A stretch of 64,000 bases of DNA from Phaeobacter sp. 22II1-1F12B (GTDB lineage: Bacteria; Pseudomonadota; Alphaproteobacteria; Rhodobacterales; Rhodobacteraceae), in the NCBI RefSeq assembly GCF_002210165.1, contig NZ_AQQP01000015.1:1-64000 (forward strand). The letters run 5' to 3'. Below the pieces are notes generated by a model that was not told the DNA's origin, ran no database searches, and saw only the letters and a list, made by a program, of their open reading frames with translations. Shown here in pieces: positions 1-7,363 of the stretch (its first letter is position 1; each line of letters starts with the position of its first letter). The position numbers and the translations under genes were made by a program.

Positions 1-345
1 CACTTCATCAACAAGCTGATGGACGTGATGGAACCCCTGCCCCAGCCAGCCAGGAAGTCGATCACCTTCGACCGCGGCTTTGAGTTCCGCGCATGGCGCA
101 AACTGAAGTCAGGCATTGGCACCGATAGCTGGTTCTGCGATCCGCAAGCGCCCTGGCAGAAAGGATCAGTCGAGAACCTGAACAAGCGGGCGCGCCGATA
201 TCTCCCCCGAGACACCCAGCTCGCGGCGCTCTCAAACCGATATCTGACGTCGATTTGCCACCGCCTCAACAACACACCCAGAAAGTGCCTCGGATGGCGC
301 ACCCCAACCGAAGCATTCAGAGAAGAGATGATGAAACTGAGATAG
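1..345 (+). mobile_element. IS30-family transposase, C-terminal part (cut by window edge)
   Basis: The frame is open from base 1, so the N-terminal part of the transposase lies outside the window; 114 residues remain. It carries the hallmarks of the IS30 integrase core: the second catalytic Asp in TFDRGFEF, the stretch WFCDPQAPWQKGSVEN with the catalytic Glu, and the KRARRYLPRD tail. The family cuts and joins the ends of its own insertion sequence. The terminal inverted repeat should lie just after the stop, perhaps in 350-375 (CTGTCGCAACGACCCTTGAG), but the partner end is not visible, so this cannot be confirmed. It sits immediately beside the end of the glutaryl-CoA dehydrogenase unit, whose terminator is intact. 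Confidence 0.85.
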
Positions 346-410
346 CGGAAACTGTCGCAACGACCCTTGAGCCATCACGCGCGACGGTCTGTTTCCCGTC
401 GAAATGCCCA

Positions 411-443
411 AAAAACAAAGGCCGGTGCATCACACCGGCCTTT
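411..443 (-). terminator. Rho-independent terminator of gcdH
   Basis: A perfect 11-bp stem (417-427 with 433-443, GGCCGGTG core) and a 5-base loop are followed on the minus strand by a T-rich run (TTTGTTTTT). It lies about 30 bases past the gcdH stop codon. Confidence 0.85.
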
Positions 444-471
444 GCAAGCAACGTTACCTGTTGCGGCAGGA

Positions 472-1695
472 TCAGAAGAACGCCTGCAACCCGGTCTGAG
501 CACGCCCGAGGATCAAGGCGTGTACATCATGCGTCCCCTCATAGGTGTTCACTGTCTCGAGGTTCATCATGTGACGGATCACCTGGAATTCGAGGCTGAT
601 GCCGTTGCCGCCGTGCATATCACGCGCCATGCGCGCAATATCCAGCGCCTTGCCGCAGTTGTTGCGCTTGACGATCGAAATCATTTCCGGCGCGGCGTTC
701 GCCTCGTCCATCAGACGTCCCACGCGCAGTGATGATTGCAGGCCCAGCGAGATCTCGGTCATCATGTCGGCCAGCTTGCGCTGGAAAAGCTGCGTCTGCG
801 CCAGCGGACGGTTGAACTGGTGACGGTCCAGCCCGTACTGCCGTGCCGCATGCCAGCACGCTTCGGCCGCGCCCATCGCGCCCCAGCTGATGCCATAGCG
901 CGCACGGTTCAGACAGCCGAACGGCCCTTTCAGACCTTCCACATGCGGCAGCAGCGCATCTTCGCCGACTTCAACATTGTCGAGCACGATCTCGCCTGTC
1001 ACCGACGCCCGCAGCGACATCTTGTTCTCGATCTTCGGTGCCGACAGACCCTTCATGCCTTTCTCAAGGACAAAGCCACGGATCTTACCGCCGTGCGCTT
1101 CGGACTTGGCCCAGACGACAAAGACATCCGCGATCGGCGCGTTCGAGATCCACATCTTGGAACCGTTGAGCCGATAGCCACCATCCGTTTTGACAGCCCG
1201 GGTTTTCATGCCCGCCGGGTCGCTGCCCGCGTCAGGTTCGGTCAAGCCAAAGCAACCGATATATTCACCGCTGGACAGTTTCGGCAGATATTTCTCGCGC
1301 TGTTCTTCCGAGCCATAAGCATAGATCGGATACATGACGAGCGAGGACTGAACCGACATCATGGAACGATAACCGGAGTCGACCCGCTCGACTTCGCGTG
1401 CCACAAGCCCATAGCTCACATAACCCGCACCGATACCGCCATATTGCTCGGGCACTGTAACGCCCAGCAGGCCCATTTCGCCCATTTCGCGAAAGATTTC
1501 CGGCTCAACGGTCTCGTTCTCATAGGCGGCGGTTACCCGCGGTTGCAGCTTTTCCTGCGCATAGGCGCGCGCGCTGGCCGCGATCATCCGCTCGTCCTCG
1601 GTCAGCTGGTCTTCCAGCCGCAGAGGATCGGTCCAGTCGAACCGGCCAAGATCGGGTGCGTCTTTTGGTTTCAGCGATGGCGTCGGCGCGTTCAT
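472..1695 (-). CDS. gcdH: Glutaryl-CoA dehydrogenase
   Basis: A 407-residue acyl-CoA dehydrogenase that oxidises and decarboxylates glutaryl-CoA to crotonyl-CoA with FAD, in lysine, tryptophan and glutarate breakdown. Family marks are [16 protein letters not shown] (flavin and substrate loop), KMWISNAP, and [14 protein letters not shown] near residues 385-398, where the Glu of YEGT is the catalytic base. The N-terminus ([18 protein letters not shown]) is typical of glutaryl-CoA dehydrogenases rather than chain-length acyl-CoA dehydrogenases. The start at 1695 is chosen because GGAAGGAAAGC lies just upstream; the longer frame adds an 85-residue extension unlike the family. It is divergent from a LysR gene, the usual partner arrangement. 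The precise substrate is inferred from family resemblance. Confidence 0.93.
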   Translation of the reverse strand: MNAPTPSLKPKDAPDLGRFDWTDPLRLEDQLTEDERMIAASARAYAQEKLQPRVTAAYENETVEPEIFREMGEMGLLGVTVPEQYGGIGAGYVSYGLVAREVERVDSGYRSMMSVQSSLVMYPIYAYGSEEQREKYLPKLSSGEYIGCFGLTEPDAGSDPAGMKTRAVKTDGGYRLNGSKMWISNAPIADVFVVWAKSEAHGGKIRGFVLEKGMKGLSAPKIENKMSLRASVTGEIVLDNVEVGEDALLPHVEGLKGPFGCLNRARYGISWGAMGAAEACWHAARQYGLDRHQFNRPLAQTQLFQRKLADMMTEISLGLQSSLRVGRLMDEANAAPEMISIVKRNNCGKALDIARMARDMHGGNGISLEFQVIRHMMNLETVNTYEGTHDVHALILGRAQTGLQAFF

Positions 1696-1792
1696 GTGCT
1701 TTCCTTCCGAAATCTGGTTTTGCGCATCATAAGTGTTTCGCCGCCGGAAAAACAGCAAGACTTCTGCATGTAAGTATGAATAAAAGGAATAC

Positions 1793-2704
1793 ATGCTGAC
1801 ACCCCGACGTTTCCTGCCCTCTATCTCTTCCCTGCGCGCGCTCGAAGCGCTTGATCGCCTTGGCAGCGCCTCTGCCGTCGCGCAGGAGCTTTCCCTTACG
1901 CAAAGCGCGGTAAGCCGACAGTTGCAGGCGCTGGAAAAGCAGATGGGCACCGAAATGGTCCAGAGGGATCAGAAGCGTCTGACACTGACAACCGCTGCCA
2001 AGGACTATGCGGCCGAGATCCGACAGGCCCTCACTCAAATCACCAATGCCTCTATGCGGCTTCAGGTCCAGCCAACCGGCGGCACGCTCAATCTCGCGAT
2101 TTTGCCCACGTTCGGCATGCGCTGGCTGATGCCCCGCCTGCCCGAGTTCGCGCGACTACATCCGGATGTCACCCTGAACATGGCGACGCGGCTCGAACCG
2201 TTCAACTTTGCGACAGAACCTCTTGATGCGGCGATATATTTTGGAACAGATGAATGGCCCGGAACAGACCGGCTTCTGTTAAAGCATGAATCCGTCATCG
2301 CCGTTGCCGCACCTTCACTCGCACCCCAAGGCGCATTGGCAAATCCGCAGGATATTCTTGCCCTGCCCCTACTGCACATCAAGACGCGCCCCAAGGCTTG
2401 GGCCGAATGGTTCAACGCCCAAGACGCGCCCCTTGGCAAGGCGGTGCAGGGGATGATCTATGACCAATTTTCAACCATCACCCAGGCCGCGCTTCACGGT
2501 ATCGGCGTAGCCCTGATGCCCGATTACCTCGTCGAACAGGAAATCGCGACAGGCAAGCTTGTCCCGGTTTACGGCGGTCCGGTGGAAATGCAGGGCGCCT
2601 ACTATCTCGTCTGGCCGCGTGCGCGCGCCAACAATCCGGCGGTCGTTGCGTTTCGGGAATGGTTAACCGGCAAGGCGGAACCAGAAGACCCCCTGCCCCG
2701 GTGA
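1793..2704 (+). CDS. LysR-family transcriptional regulator, GcvA-like (probable gcdH regulator)
   Basis: This 303-residue protein has an N-terminal winged helix-turn-helix (about residues 8-65, with [20 protein letters not shown]) and a type 2 periplasmic-binding-like effector domain after it. The [13 protein letters not shown] and DAAIYFG segments resemble the GcvA/AmpR branch. It is divergent from gcdH with about 97 bp between starts, so it probably controls gcdH and itself. The ribosome site AAAAGGAAT supports the start. The effector (perhaps glutarate or glutaryl-CoA) is inferred only from position. Confidence 0.85.
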   Translation: MLTPRRFLPSISSLRALEALDRLGSASAVAQELSLTQSAVSRQLQALEKQMGTEMVQRDQKRLTLTTAAKDYAAEIRQALTQITNASMRLQVQPTGGTLNLAILPTFGMRWLMPRLPEFARLHPDVTLNMATRLEPFNFATEPLDAAIYFGTDEWPGTDRLLLKHESVIAVAAPSLAPQGALANPQDILALPLLHIKTRPKAWAEWFNAQDAPLGKAVQGMIYDQFSTITQAALHGIGVALMPDYLVEQEIATGKLVPVYGGPVEMQGAYYLVWPRARANNPAVVAFREWLTGKAEPEDPLPR

Positions 2705-2796
2705 CCCCCGGAGAACACGGTTAACATACGGTTAGGACCTATACGTTTACCAAAAGCTCTCGAGCCCCCGATCCGGCCCTTCGCGCGAGCACTGGA

Positions 2797-4266
2797 ATGA
2801 CCGACGATCAGAACGATCCCGAATCCAGCCCAAGAAACGCATACGGCATACTCCGTGTCGGGGGCACGCTAATCGCTTTGTCCTCCGATTTCCTGCGCGA
2901 GGTCGTGCCGCGACCGACCCGACTTAGCCAATTGCCCTATGGCGGATCCGGTCTTCAGGGGGCTATGATACTGCGCGACGAAACCATTCCACTGGTCGAT
3001 CTGCGCCTCGTGCTCGGGTTACACCAGAACGACACTCCGCAAGATGATGTCGCGGTGATTATCGCTCATGAGAACCGGCTTGTGGCGCTACTTGTCGATG
3101 CCATTCAAGGCATCGCCACAGTCGATCCATCGGATCTGCGAGCATGCAAGAACGCGCCGCATGTCGACGAGAAGATGGTATTTACCCACGAGAATTCAGT
3201 CGTTTCGGTGCTGTCGCCCGGCGACCTCCTCGGCGCACTGGGTCTGCCCACCATCAGCGCCACTCCAAGAGAGCACATGGCAGAGAGCCAACAAAGCCAC
3301 GAGACATACCTGCTGTGCAGTTGCGCAGGCCATGACCTTGCTTTTCGCGCTGACGAGGTCGAGGCGACGCATCCGCTATCGGTCTTGGCGCCCTCTCCGG
3401 TCGCTATCGGGTGTTGCGACGGGGTTGTCCGCTATCAGGGGCGCGATGTGCCCATGATCGACACGCTAAGCGCCCTTGGATTGGGGCGCCGCACGTCTCC
3501 CCAACAATCCGCCGGTGTCATCATCCGCTTTCCCGACGACGGGTTCATCGCTTTCGAAATCGACACGTTTCACGACGTGGTCAAACTGAGAAGCGATCAA
3601 ATCACTGATTGCCCGTCCGTCATCTCTGGCAAACCACAATTCTTTGACAAGGCCCATATCGATGAAAAAGGCCGCTCATTCCTGATCGTCGAGGTCGAAG
3701 CCTGTCGTAAGGACACCGCCCTTCTCAACCTATCCCGAACGGCGATCCCGGAAAATGCCGTCAGCCGGAAAGGCAGCGCGGCAACCGATGCGCAGCAACT
3801 TTACCTCGTATTCTTCGCCGGGATGCGAACCTGTTGCCCGATCCTGCAAGCTTCTGAAATCATTCGCTTACCCCAGCACATCCTTTCATCCTCTCCGGCG
3901 CATGGCGGATACATGGGAACAATCACAAAGCATGGCCAAATCGTACCGATCTATTGCGCAGCCCGGCTTTTCGGTCGCGAAGTGAAAATGTTGACCACGG
4001 ACTCCGCCATACTCATAGTGCGTCGTGACACTGCCATGTTCGGCTTTACCATCGAAAGATGTGAAGAAGTCGCCAAGGCCCATGTGGTCGAAAGTGACGA
4101 TCAGGGCCGGGATCTGGTCGCCCGACGCCCACGTGATGGCACCCTCCTCCCGATCGCTGACTTCGCCCGGCTGATCGACCGCATCGATCCCGTACCAAAT
4201 CGCTCCACCGATCAGGATATTCGCACGCAAGATGCGCAGGAGCGTCAAGACATCCTGGCGACCTGA
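2797..4266 (+). CDS. Triple CheW-domain protein
   Basis: A 489-residue soluble protein made of three successive CheW-like domains, roughly residues 15-150, 168-325 and 340-480. Each has the CheW signature around its second beta-barrel: GLQGAMILRDETIPLVDLR in the first, GVVRYQGRDVPMIDTLSALG in the second, and GTITKHGQIVPIYCAARLFG in the third. CheW domains couple receptors to the kinase CheA in signalling arrays. No receiver domain follows, so it is not a CheV, and no che, mcp or flagellar gene is nearby. Domain three has Lys-His-Gly where Arg-Gly is usual, so it may have lost part of the contact surface. The ribosome site is weak. Partners and process are unknown; a scaffold role is inference. 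Confidence 0.85.
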   Translation: MTDDQNDPESSPRNAYGILRVGGTLIALSSDFLREVVPRPTRLSQLPYGGSGLQGAMILRDETIPLVDLRLVLGLHQNDTPQDDVAVIIAHENRLVALLVDAIQGIATVDPSDLRACKNAPHVDEKMVFTHENSVVSVLSPGDLLGALGLPTISATPREHMAESQQSHETYLLCSCAGHDLAFRADEVEATHPLSVLAPSPVAIGCCDGVVRYQGRDVPMIDTLSALGLGRRTSPQQSAGVIIRFPDDGFIAFEIDTFHDVVKLRSDQITDCPSVISGKPQFFDKAHIDEKGRSFLIVEVEACRKDTALLNLSRTAIPENAVSRKGSAATDAQQLYLVFFAGMRTCCPILQASEIIRLPQHILSSSPAHGGYMGTITKHGQIVPIYCAARLFGREVKMLTTDSAILIVRRDTAMFGFTIERCEEVAKAHVVESDDQGRDLVARRPRDGTLLPIADFARLIDRIDPVPNRSTDQDIRTQDAQERQDILAT

Positions 4267-4393
4267 GGCGCGCCAAGCGATCACAAGCGCTTGATCCGGC
4301 CATCCTGCTTCACCCCAATCAGTCCCACTGACTGCCTTTTCAAAAGGCAATCCTCCCTGATTATACGACCGAAATTCTCTCACCCCACTAAAC

Positions 4394-4410
4394 TTGACTA
4401 TTTTAATCAA
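4394..4410. promoter_or_regulatory. Candidate RirA-type iron operator upstream of exbB
   Basis: TTGACTATTTTAATCAA is an inverted TTGA-N9-TCAA. It matches the TGA-N9-TCA core described for RirA iron-responsive operators in Rhizobiales and Rhodobacterales. TTGACT may also serve as a -35 element. It lies about 125-140 bases before the exbB start in an AT-rich patch. The core is short, so chance matches are expected in 64 kb; the position is what makes it credible. Confidence 0.45.
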
Positions 4411-4533
4411 TATTACTAGGCAGGGCGAAAATCGCACCGTAGCATGAGCATGACCGTGGGCAGACGCGCCGTAACGGCAGGATGTCCCGCTCACCGCAAC
4501 CGGCCACCGCAGTCAAGAAGGGATGCTGGCACC

Positions 4534-5520
4534 GTGAAAACCCGATTTATGAGAGCGCCCGCCCTGCTTGCCCTCCTGCTTACCCTGTCGCCCGTGTCGG
4601 CGATGGCGCAATCGGCGACGACACCCGAGGTCACGACCGAAACGCCCGGCCTGCAAAACCCGGAACCGGCGCAGGACAGCCTTCAACGTCCGCAAGCCGA
4701 GGAAACCGTGACCGCTCCGTCCTCGCTTGATACCCCCGCAACCGCTGATGCGGATGCAGCGGAGTCGGTAACGGTCGTCGAACCGTCCACGTTCGCTCCC
4801 GCAACGGAAACGTCCGCCACAGAAGAGGTTGAGGCCACGCCCCCGGTCGACACCCTTGCCGGGGCAGCCGAACGCGCACGCACCTTTCTGATAGATGGCG
4901 GCCCGTCGATCTGGGCTATTGCCGCCCTGTCGGTGGTTACTGTTGCGCTCATCCTCTGGAAAATTTGGCGGTTTATCCTCGCCGGAGCGTGGTCGACGCG
5001 CATGTCGAACCGCGCTGTCACCGCGTGGGAATCCGGAGATACGCGCATCGCGCTCGACATCATCCGTACCCGACGTGGCATCCGCAGCCGCCTTGCCCGC
5101 GCCGCAATGCAGGCGCGGATCGATCACGAAGAATCCGCCGCCCGCGAGGATGTAGCGCGTGTTGCCAAGAACCTGATCGCGAAACAGGAAAACGGCCTGC
5201 GCGCCCTTGAACTCATTGCGACCATCGCCCCGTTGCTGGGCCTCCTCGGCACGGTCATGGGCATGATTTCGGCTTTTCAGGCGCTTCAGGAAGCAGGCAG
5301 TTCCGCGGATCCGTCGCTGTTGGCGGGCGGTATCTGGGAGGCCCTCCTGACCACGGCAGCCGGCATGGCCGTCGCGATCCCTGCCTCTGCCGCGCTTACG
5401 TGGTGCGAGGCGACCATCGACAGCATTCGTCGTGACATCGAGGATCTCGCCGCGCGTATCTTCATCGCCCCCCTGCCCGTTACTGTGGCTGAATCGAGCC
5501 GGAAGCTCGCCGCTGAATGA
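4534..5520 (+). CDS. exbB: ExbB/TolQ-type proton channel with signal peptide and periplasmic extension
   Basis: Proton-channel subunit that powers TonB. From the chosen GTG (AGAAGGGA upstream) it is 328 residues. The ATG at 4444 would add 30 residues before the signal peptide, and the ATG at 4549 is also possible. A signal sequence ending SAMAQ is followed by about 80 residues rich in Ala, Thr, Glu and Pro. Three membrane helices come next: SIWAIAALSVVTVALILWKI, the conserved ATIAPLLGLLGTVMGM, and LLTTAAGMAVAIPASAALTW. This extended form is typical of ExbB rather than TolQ. It is the first gene of exbB-exbD-exbD-tonB and overlaps exbD by ATGA. Confidence 0.9.
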   Translation: MKTRFMRAPALLALLLTLSPVSAMAQSATTPEVTTETPGLQNPEPAQDSLQRPQAEETVTAPSSLDTPATADADAAESVTVVEPSTFAPATETSATEEVEATPPVDTLAGAAERARTFLIDGGPSIWAIAALSVVTVALILWKIWRFILAGAWSTRMSNRAVTAWESGDTRIALDIIRTRRGIRSRLARAAMQARIDHEESAAREDVARVAKNLIAKQENGLRALELIATIAPLLGLLGTVMGMISAFQALQEAGSSADPSLLAGGIWEALLTTAAGMAVAIPASAALTWCEATIDSIRRDIEDLAARIFIAPLPVTVAESSRKLAAE

Positions 5521-5897
5521 CCCTTTCGCTTGCCAAGAGCCGTCCCAGGCGCAAACCCAGCCTGACGCCGATGATCGACGTCGTGTTCCTGCTGCTGGTG
5601 TTTTTCATGCTGGCCTCGCGGTTTGGCGTGGACCAGGTGCTGCCCCTGCCGCTGGCATCCGGCGGATCGGGCTATTCCGGCCCGCCTCGCCTTGTCGATA
5701 TCCGGCCCGAAACACTGCAACTGAACGGACGCGAGGTATCCGTCGACGCGCTGATTGTGGCGCTGCAGGGCATGACTGAACGCCCCGATGATCTCATTAT
5801 CCTGCGCAGCGGCGACGAAACCGATCTGCAGCGGCTCGTCACCGTCGCGGCACAGCTGAGGAGCGCCGGGTTTTCGCGGCTGACGCTGGTCGAATGA
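5517..5897 (+). CDS. exbD: Biopolymer transport protein ExbD (first copy)
   Basis: A 126-residue ExbD with one N-terminal membrane helix. The helix begins at SLTPMIDVVFLLLVFFMLAS, where the membrane Asp of PMIDVVF is the proton-carrying residue of the family. The rest is a periplasmic domain. It works as an oligomer with ExbB to energise TonB. It starts inside the exbB stop codon (ATGA) and ends overlapping the next gene in the same way, so the four genes are translationally coupled. Confidence 0.92.
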   Translation: MTLSLAKSRPRRKPSLTPMIDVVFLLLVFFMLASRFGVDQVLPLPLASGGSGYSGPPRLVDIRPETLQLNGREVSVDALIVALQGMTERPDDLIILRSGDETDLQRLVTVAAQLRSAGFSRLTLVE

Positions 5898-6286
5898 GCT
5901 TTGACCTCGCCCCCGCCCCCAGACGTCCGCGCGCGGAATCCATCGTGCCAATGATCAACGTGGTGTTTCTTTTGCTGGTGTTCTTCCTGATGACCTCGCG
6001 GCTCAGCCAGCCCGAGCCGTTCCCGGTGACACCGCCGACGGCAGAACAGGGCAGCGATACGGAAACAAGCCCGATCATGTACTTGTCGGCTGAAGGTGAG
6101 GTCGCGTTTCAAGATTTGCGCGGTGAAGCCGCCGTGGAAGCGCTTTCGCAATCCTCGCAGGAGGGCATGCCCGCCCCGCAACTCCGTGCCGATGCCGGGG
6201 CCAAGGCCAGCGATGTCGCGCGTCTCCTTCGCGATCTCTCCGCCGCCGGTTTGCGGGATGTGTCGCTGGTGATTGCTCAGCCATGA
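5894..6286 (+). CDS. Second ExbD-like protein, with Asn in place of the membrane Asp
   Basis: A 130-residue ExbD paralogue with the same layout: one helix (VPMINVVFLLLVFFLMTS), then a periplasmic domain (about residues 45-130). The residue matching the proton-carrying Asp is Asn here (PMINVVF against PMIDVVF in the first copy). It may therefore be a structural partner in a mixed ExbD complex rather than an active proton carrier; this is inference. It overlaps both neighbours by ATGA. Confidence 0.88.
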   Translation: MSFDLAPAPRRPRAESIVPMINVVFLLLVFFLMTSRLSQPEPFPVTPPTAEQGSDTETSPIMYLSAEGEVAFQDLRGEAAVEALSQSSQEGMPAPQLRADAGAKASDVARLLRDLSAAGLRDVSLVIAQP

Positions 6287-7284
6287 CGCGGTATTTTGAA
6301 ATTACCGGCTTCATCGCCCTGTCGGTGGCCCTTCACCTCGTGCTCGCGATGGAAATCGACGAGGAGGATGGCGCCAATGCCGGGGGCGAAGGCGGGGTCG
6401 AGATGGTCAGCCTTGTCGCAGCAACCGCCAGCGTGGAAACCATGGTCGAGCAGTGGGAGGCCCCGCCCCCCGTGGTCACGCAGGTGGCACAGCCCAGCCC
6501 CGACATCGTCGAACCGGATGCGAGTCCTGACCGGCCACAGGCGCAATTCGATCTTGCGCCCGATCGCAGCGCGGCGATCAGCCTGCCTTCGGCAGAGCAG
6601 GACTTTCCCGACATGCCGCAGGTCGACATGAGCTCGCCGGAACCGCCCAAGCCGCCAGAGCCCGAGCCGGAACCAGAAGTTGCAGAGCCCGAACCGGTAC
6701 CGGAACCGATGGAAGAGATTGCCGAACCGGAACCGCAGGAGGTTCCGGAGGTCGCCGAAGAGCCAGAAGTTGAAGACCAACCTCTCGAAACCGCGACGGC
6801 CACGAGTCGCCGTCCCAAGCAACGGCCAGAACATATCGAGCACGCACAGCGCGAGCCTGAACCACGCAAGACAGCCGAACCTGCGCCCGTCGCAAAGCAG
6901 GAATCAGTGGGGCAAAACGCCCAGAAATCCGCCGGAACCGGTGGGACGACTCAGGCAGGCAATTCCGGCAATGCCCAGGTTGCAACGCTCAGCAACGCAC
7001 AGAAAGCCAGCCTTGAGGCGACCTGGGGCGGGCAGATCCGTACCCGCATCGAGCGGCGGAAAAGATCACCACGTGGCGCGAGGGGCGAAGGCCGCGTGGT
7101 GCTCAGCATCACCGTCGCCCGGTCCGGGCAGGTTCTGAAAGTGGCCGTCGCCCGGTCCTCGGGCAACCCGCTTTTCGATCAGGCCGCGCTTCAAGCCGTG
7201 TCACGATCCGGCAAGATGCCTTCGGCGCCGGCGGGGCTGACCAATGCCAGCTACGGGTTCATGCTGCCAATGGATTTCCGTTAA
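6283..7284 (+). CDS. tonB: TonB family energy transducer
   Basis: A 333-residue protein with an N-terminal membrane anchor (GFIALSVALHLVLAM). A long periplasmic spacer follows, dominated by Pro-Glu and Glu-Pro pairs (about residues 85-185), then a basic and Gly/Asn/Gln-rich segment. The C-terminal TonB fold (about residues 243-333) contains GEGRVVLSITVARSGQVLKV and ends FMLPMDFR. It passes energy from ExbBD to outer-membrane receptors by pairing with their TonB box. It is the last gene of the operon, convergent with the receptor gene. Confidence 0.92.
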   Translation: MTRYFEITGFIALSVALHLVLAMEIDEEDGANAGGEGGVEMVSLVAATASVETMVEQWEAPPPVVTQVAQPSPDIVEPDASPDRPQAQFDLAPDRSAAISLPSAEQDFPDMPQVDMSSPEPPKPPEPEPEPEVAEPEPVPEPMEEIAEPEPQEVPEVAEEPEVEDQPLETATATSRRPKQRPEHIEHAQREPEPRKTAEPAPVAKQESVGQNAQKSAGTGGTTQAGNSGNAQVATLSNAQKASLEATWGGQIRTRIERRKRSPRGARGEGRVVLSITVARSGQVLKVAVARSSGNPLFDQAALQAVSRSGKMPSAPAGLTNASYGFMLPMDFR

Positions 7285-7312
7285 GTCTCGGCTGCCCACC
7301 AGCAGACATCAA

Positions 7313-7327
7313 AGTTTAACTTAAACT
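7313..7327. repeat. Perfect palindrome AGTTTAA-C-TTAAACT
   Basis: A 15-bp AT-rich perfect inverted repeat with a single central base, between the convergent tonB and receptor genes. Too short to be a terminator on its own; no function assigned. Confidence 0.6.
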
Positions 7328-7330
7328 GCC

Positions 7331-7355
7331 CCGGCCAGCCGCACGAGCTGACCGG
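7331..7355 (-). terminator. Hairpin, probable terminator of the receptor gene
   Basis: CCGGTCAGC and GCTGGCCGG (minus strand) pair over 9 bp, one of them G-U, with a 7-base loop, just after the receptor stop codon. The following run is GGGGCAGTTTAAG, so the T-tract is poor. It may serve tonB from the other side as well. Confidence 0.5.
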
Positions 7356-7363
7356 CGCAATTA

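Noticed and set aside
736-1773. A 345-codon plus-strand open frame
   Set aside because: Antisense to gcdH and lacking a ribosome site.
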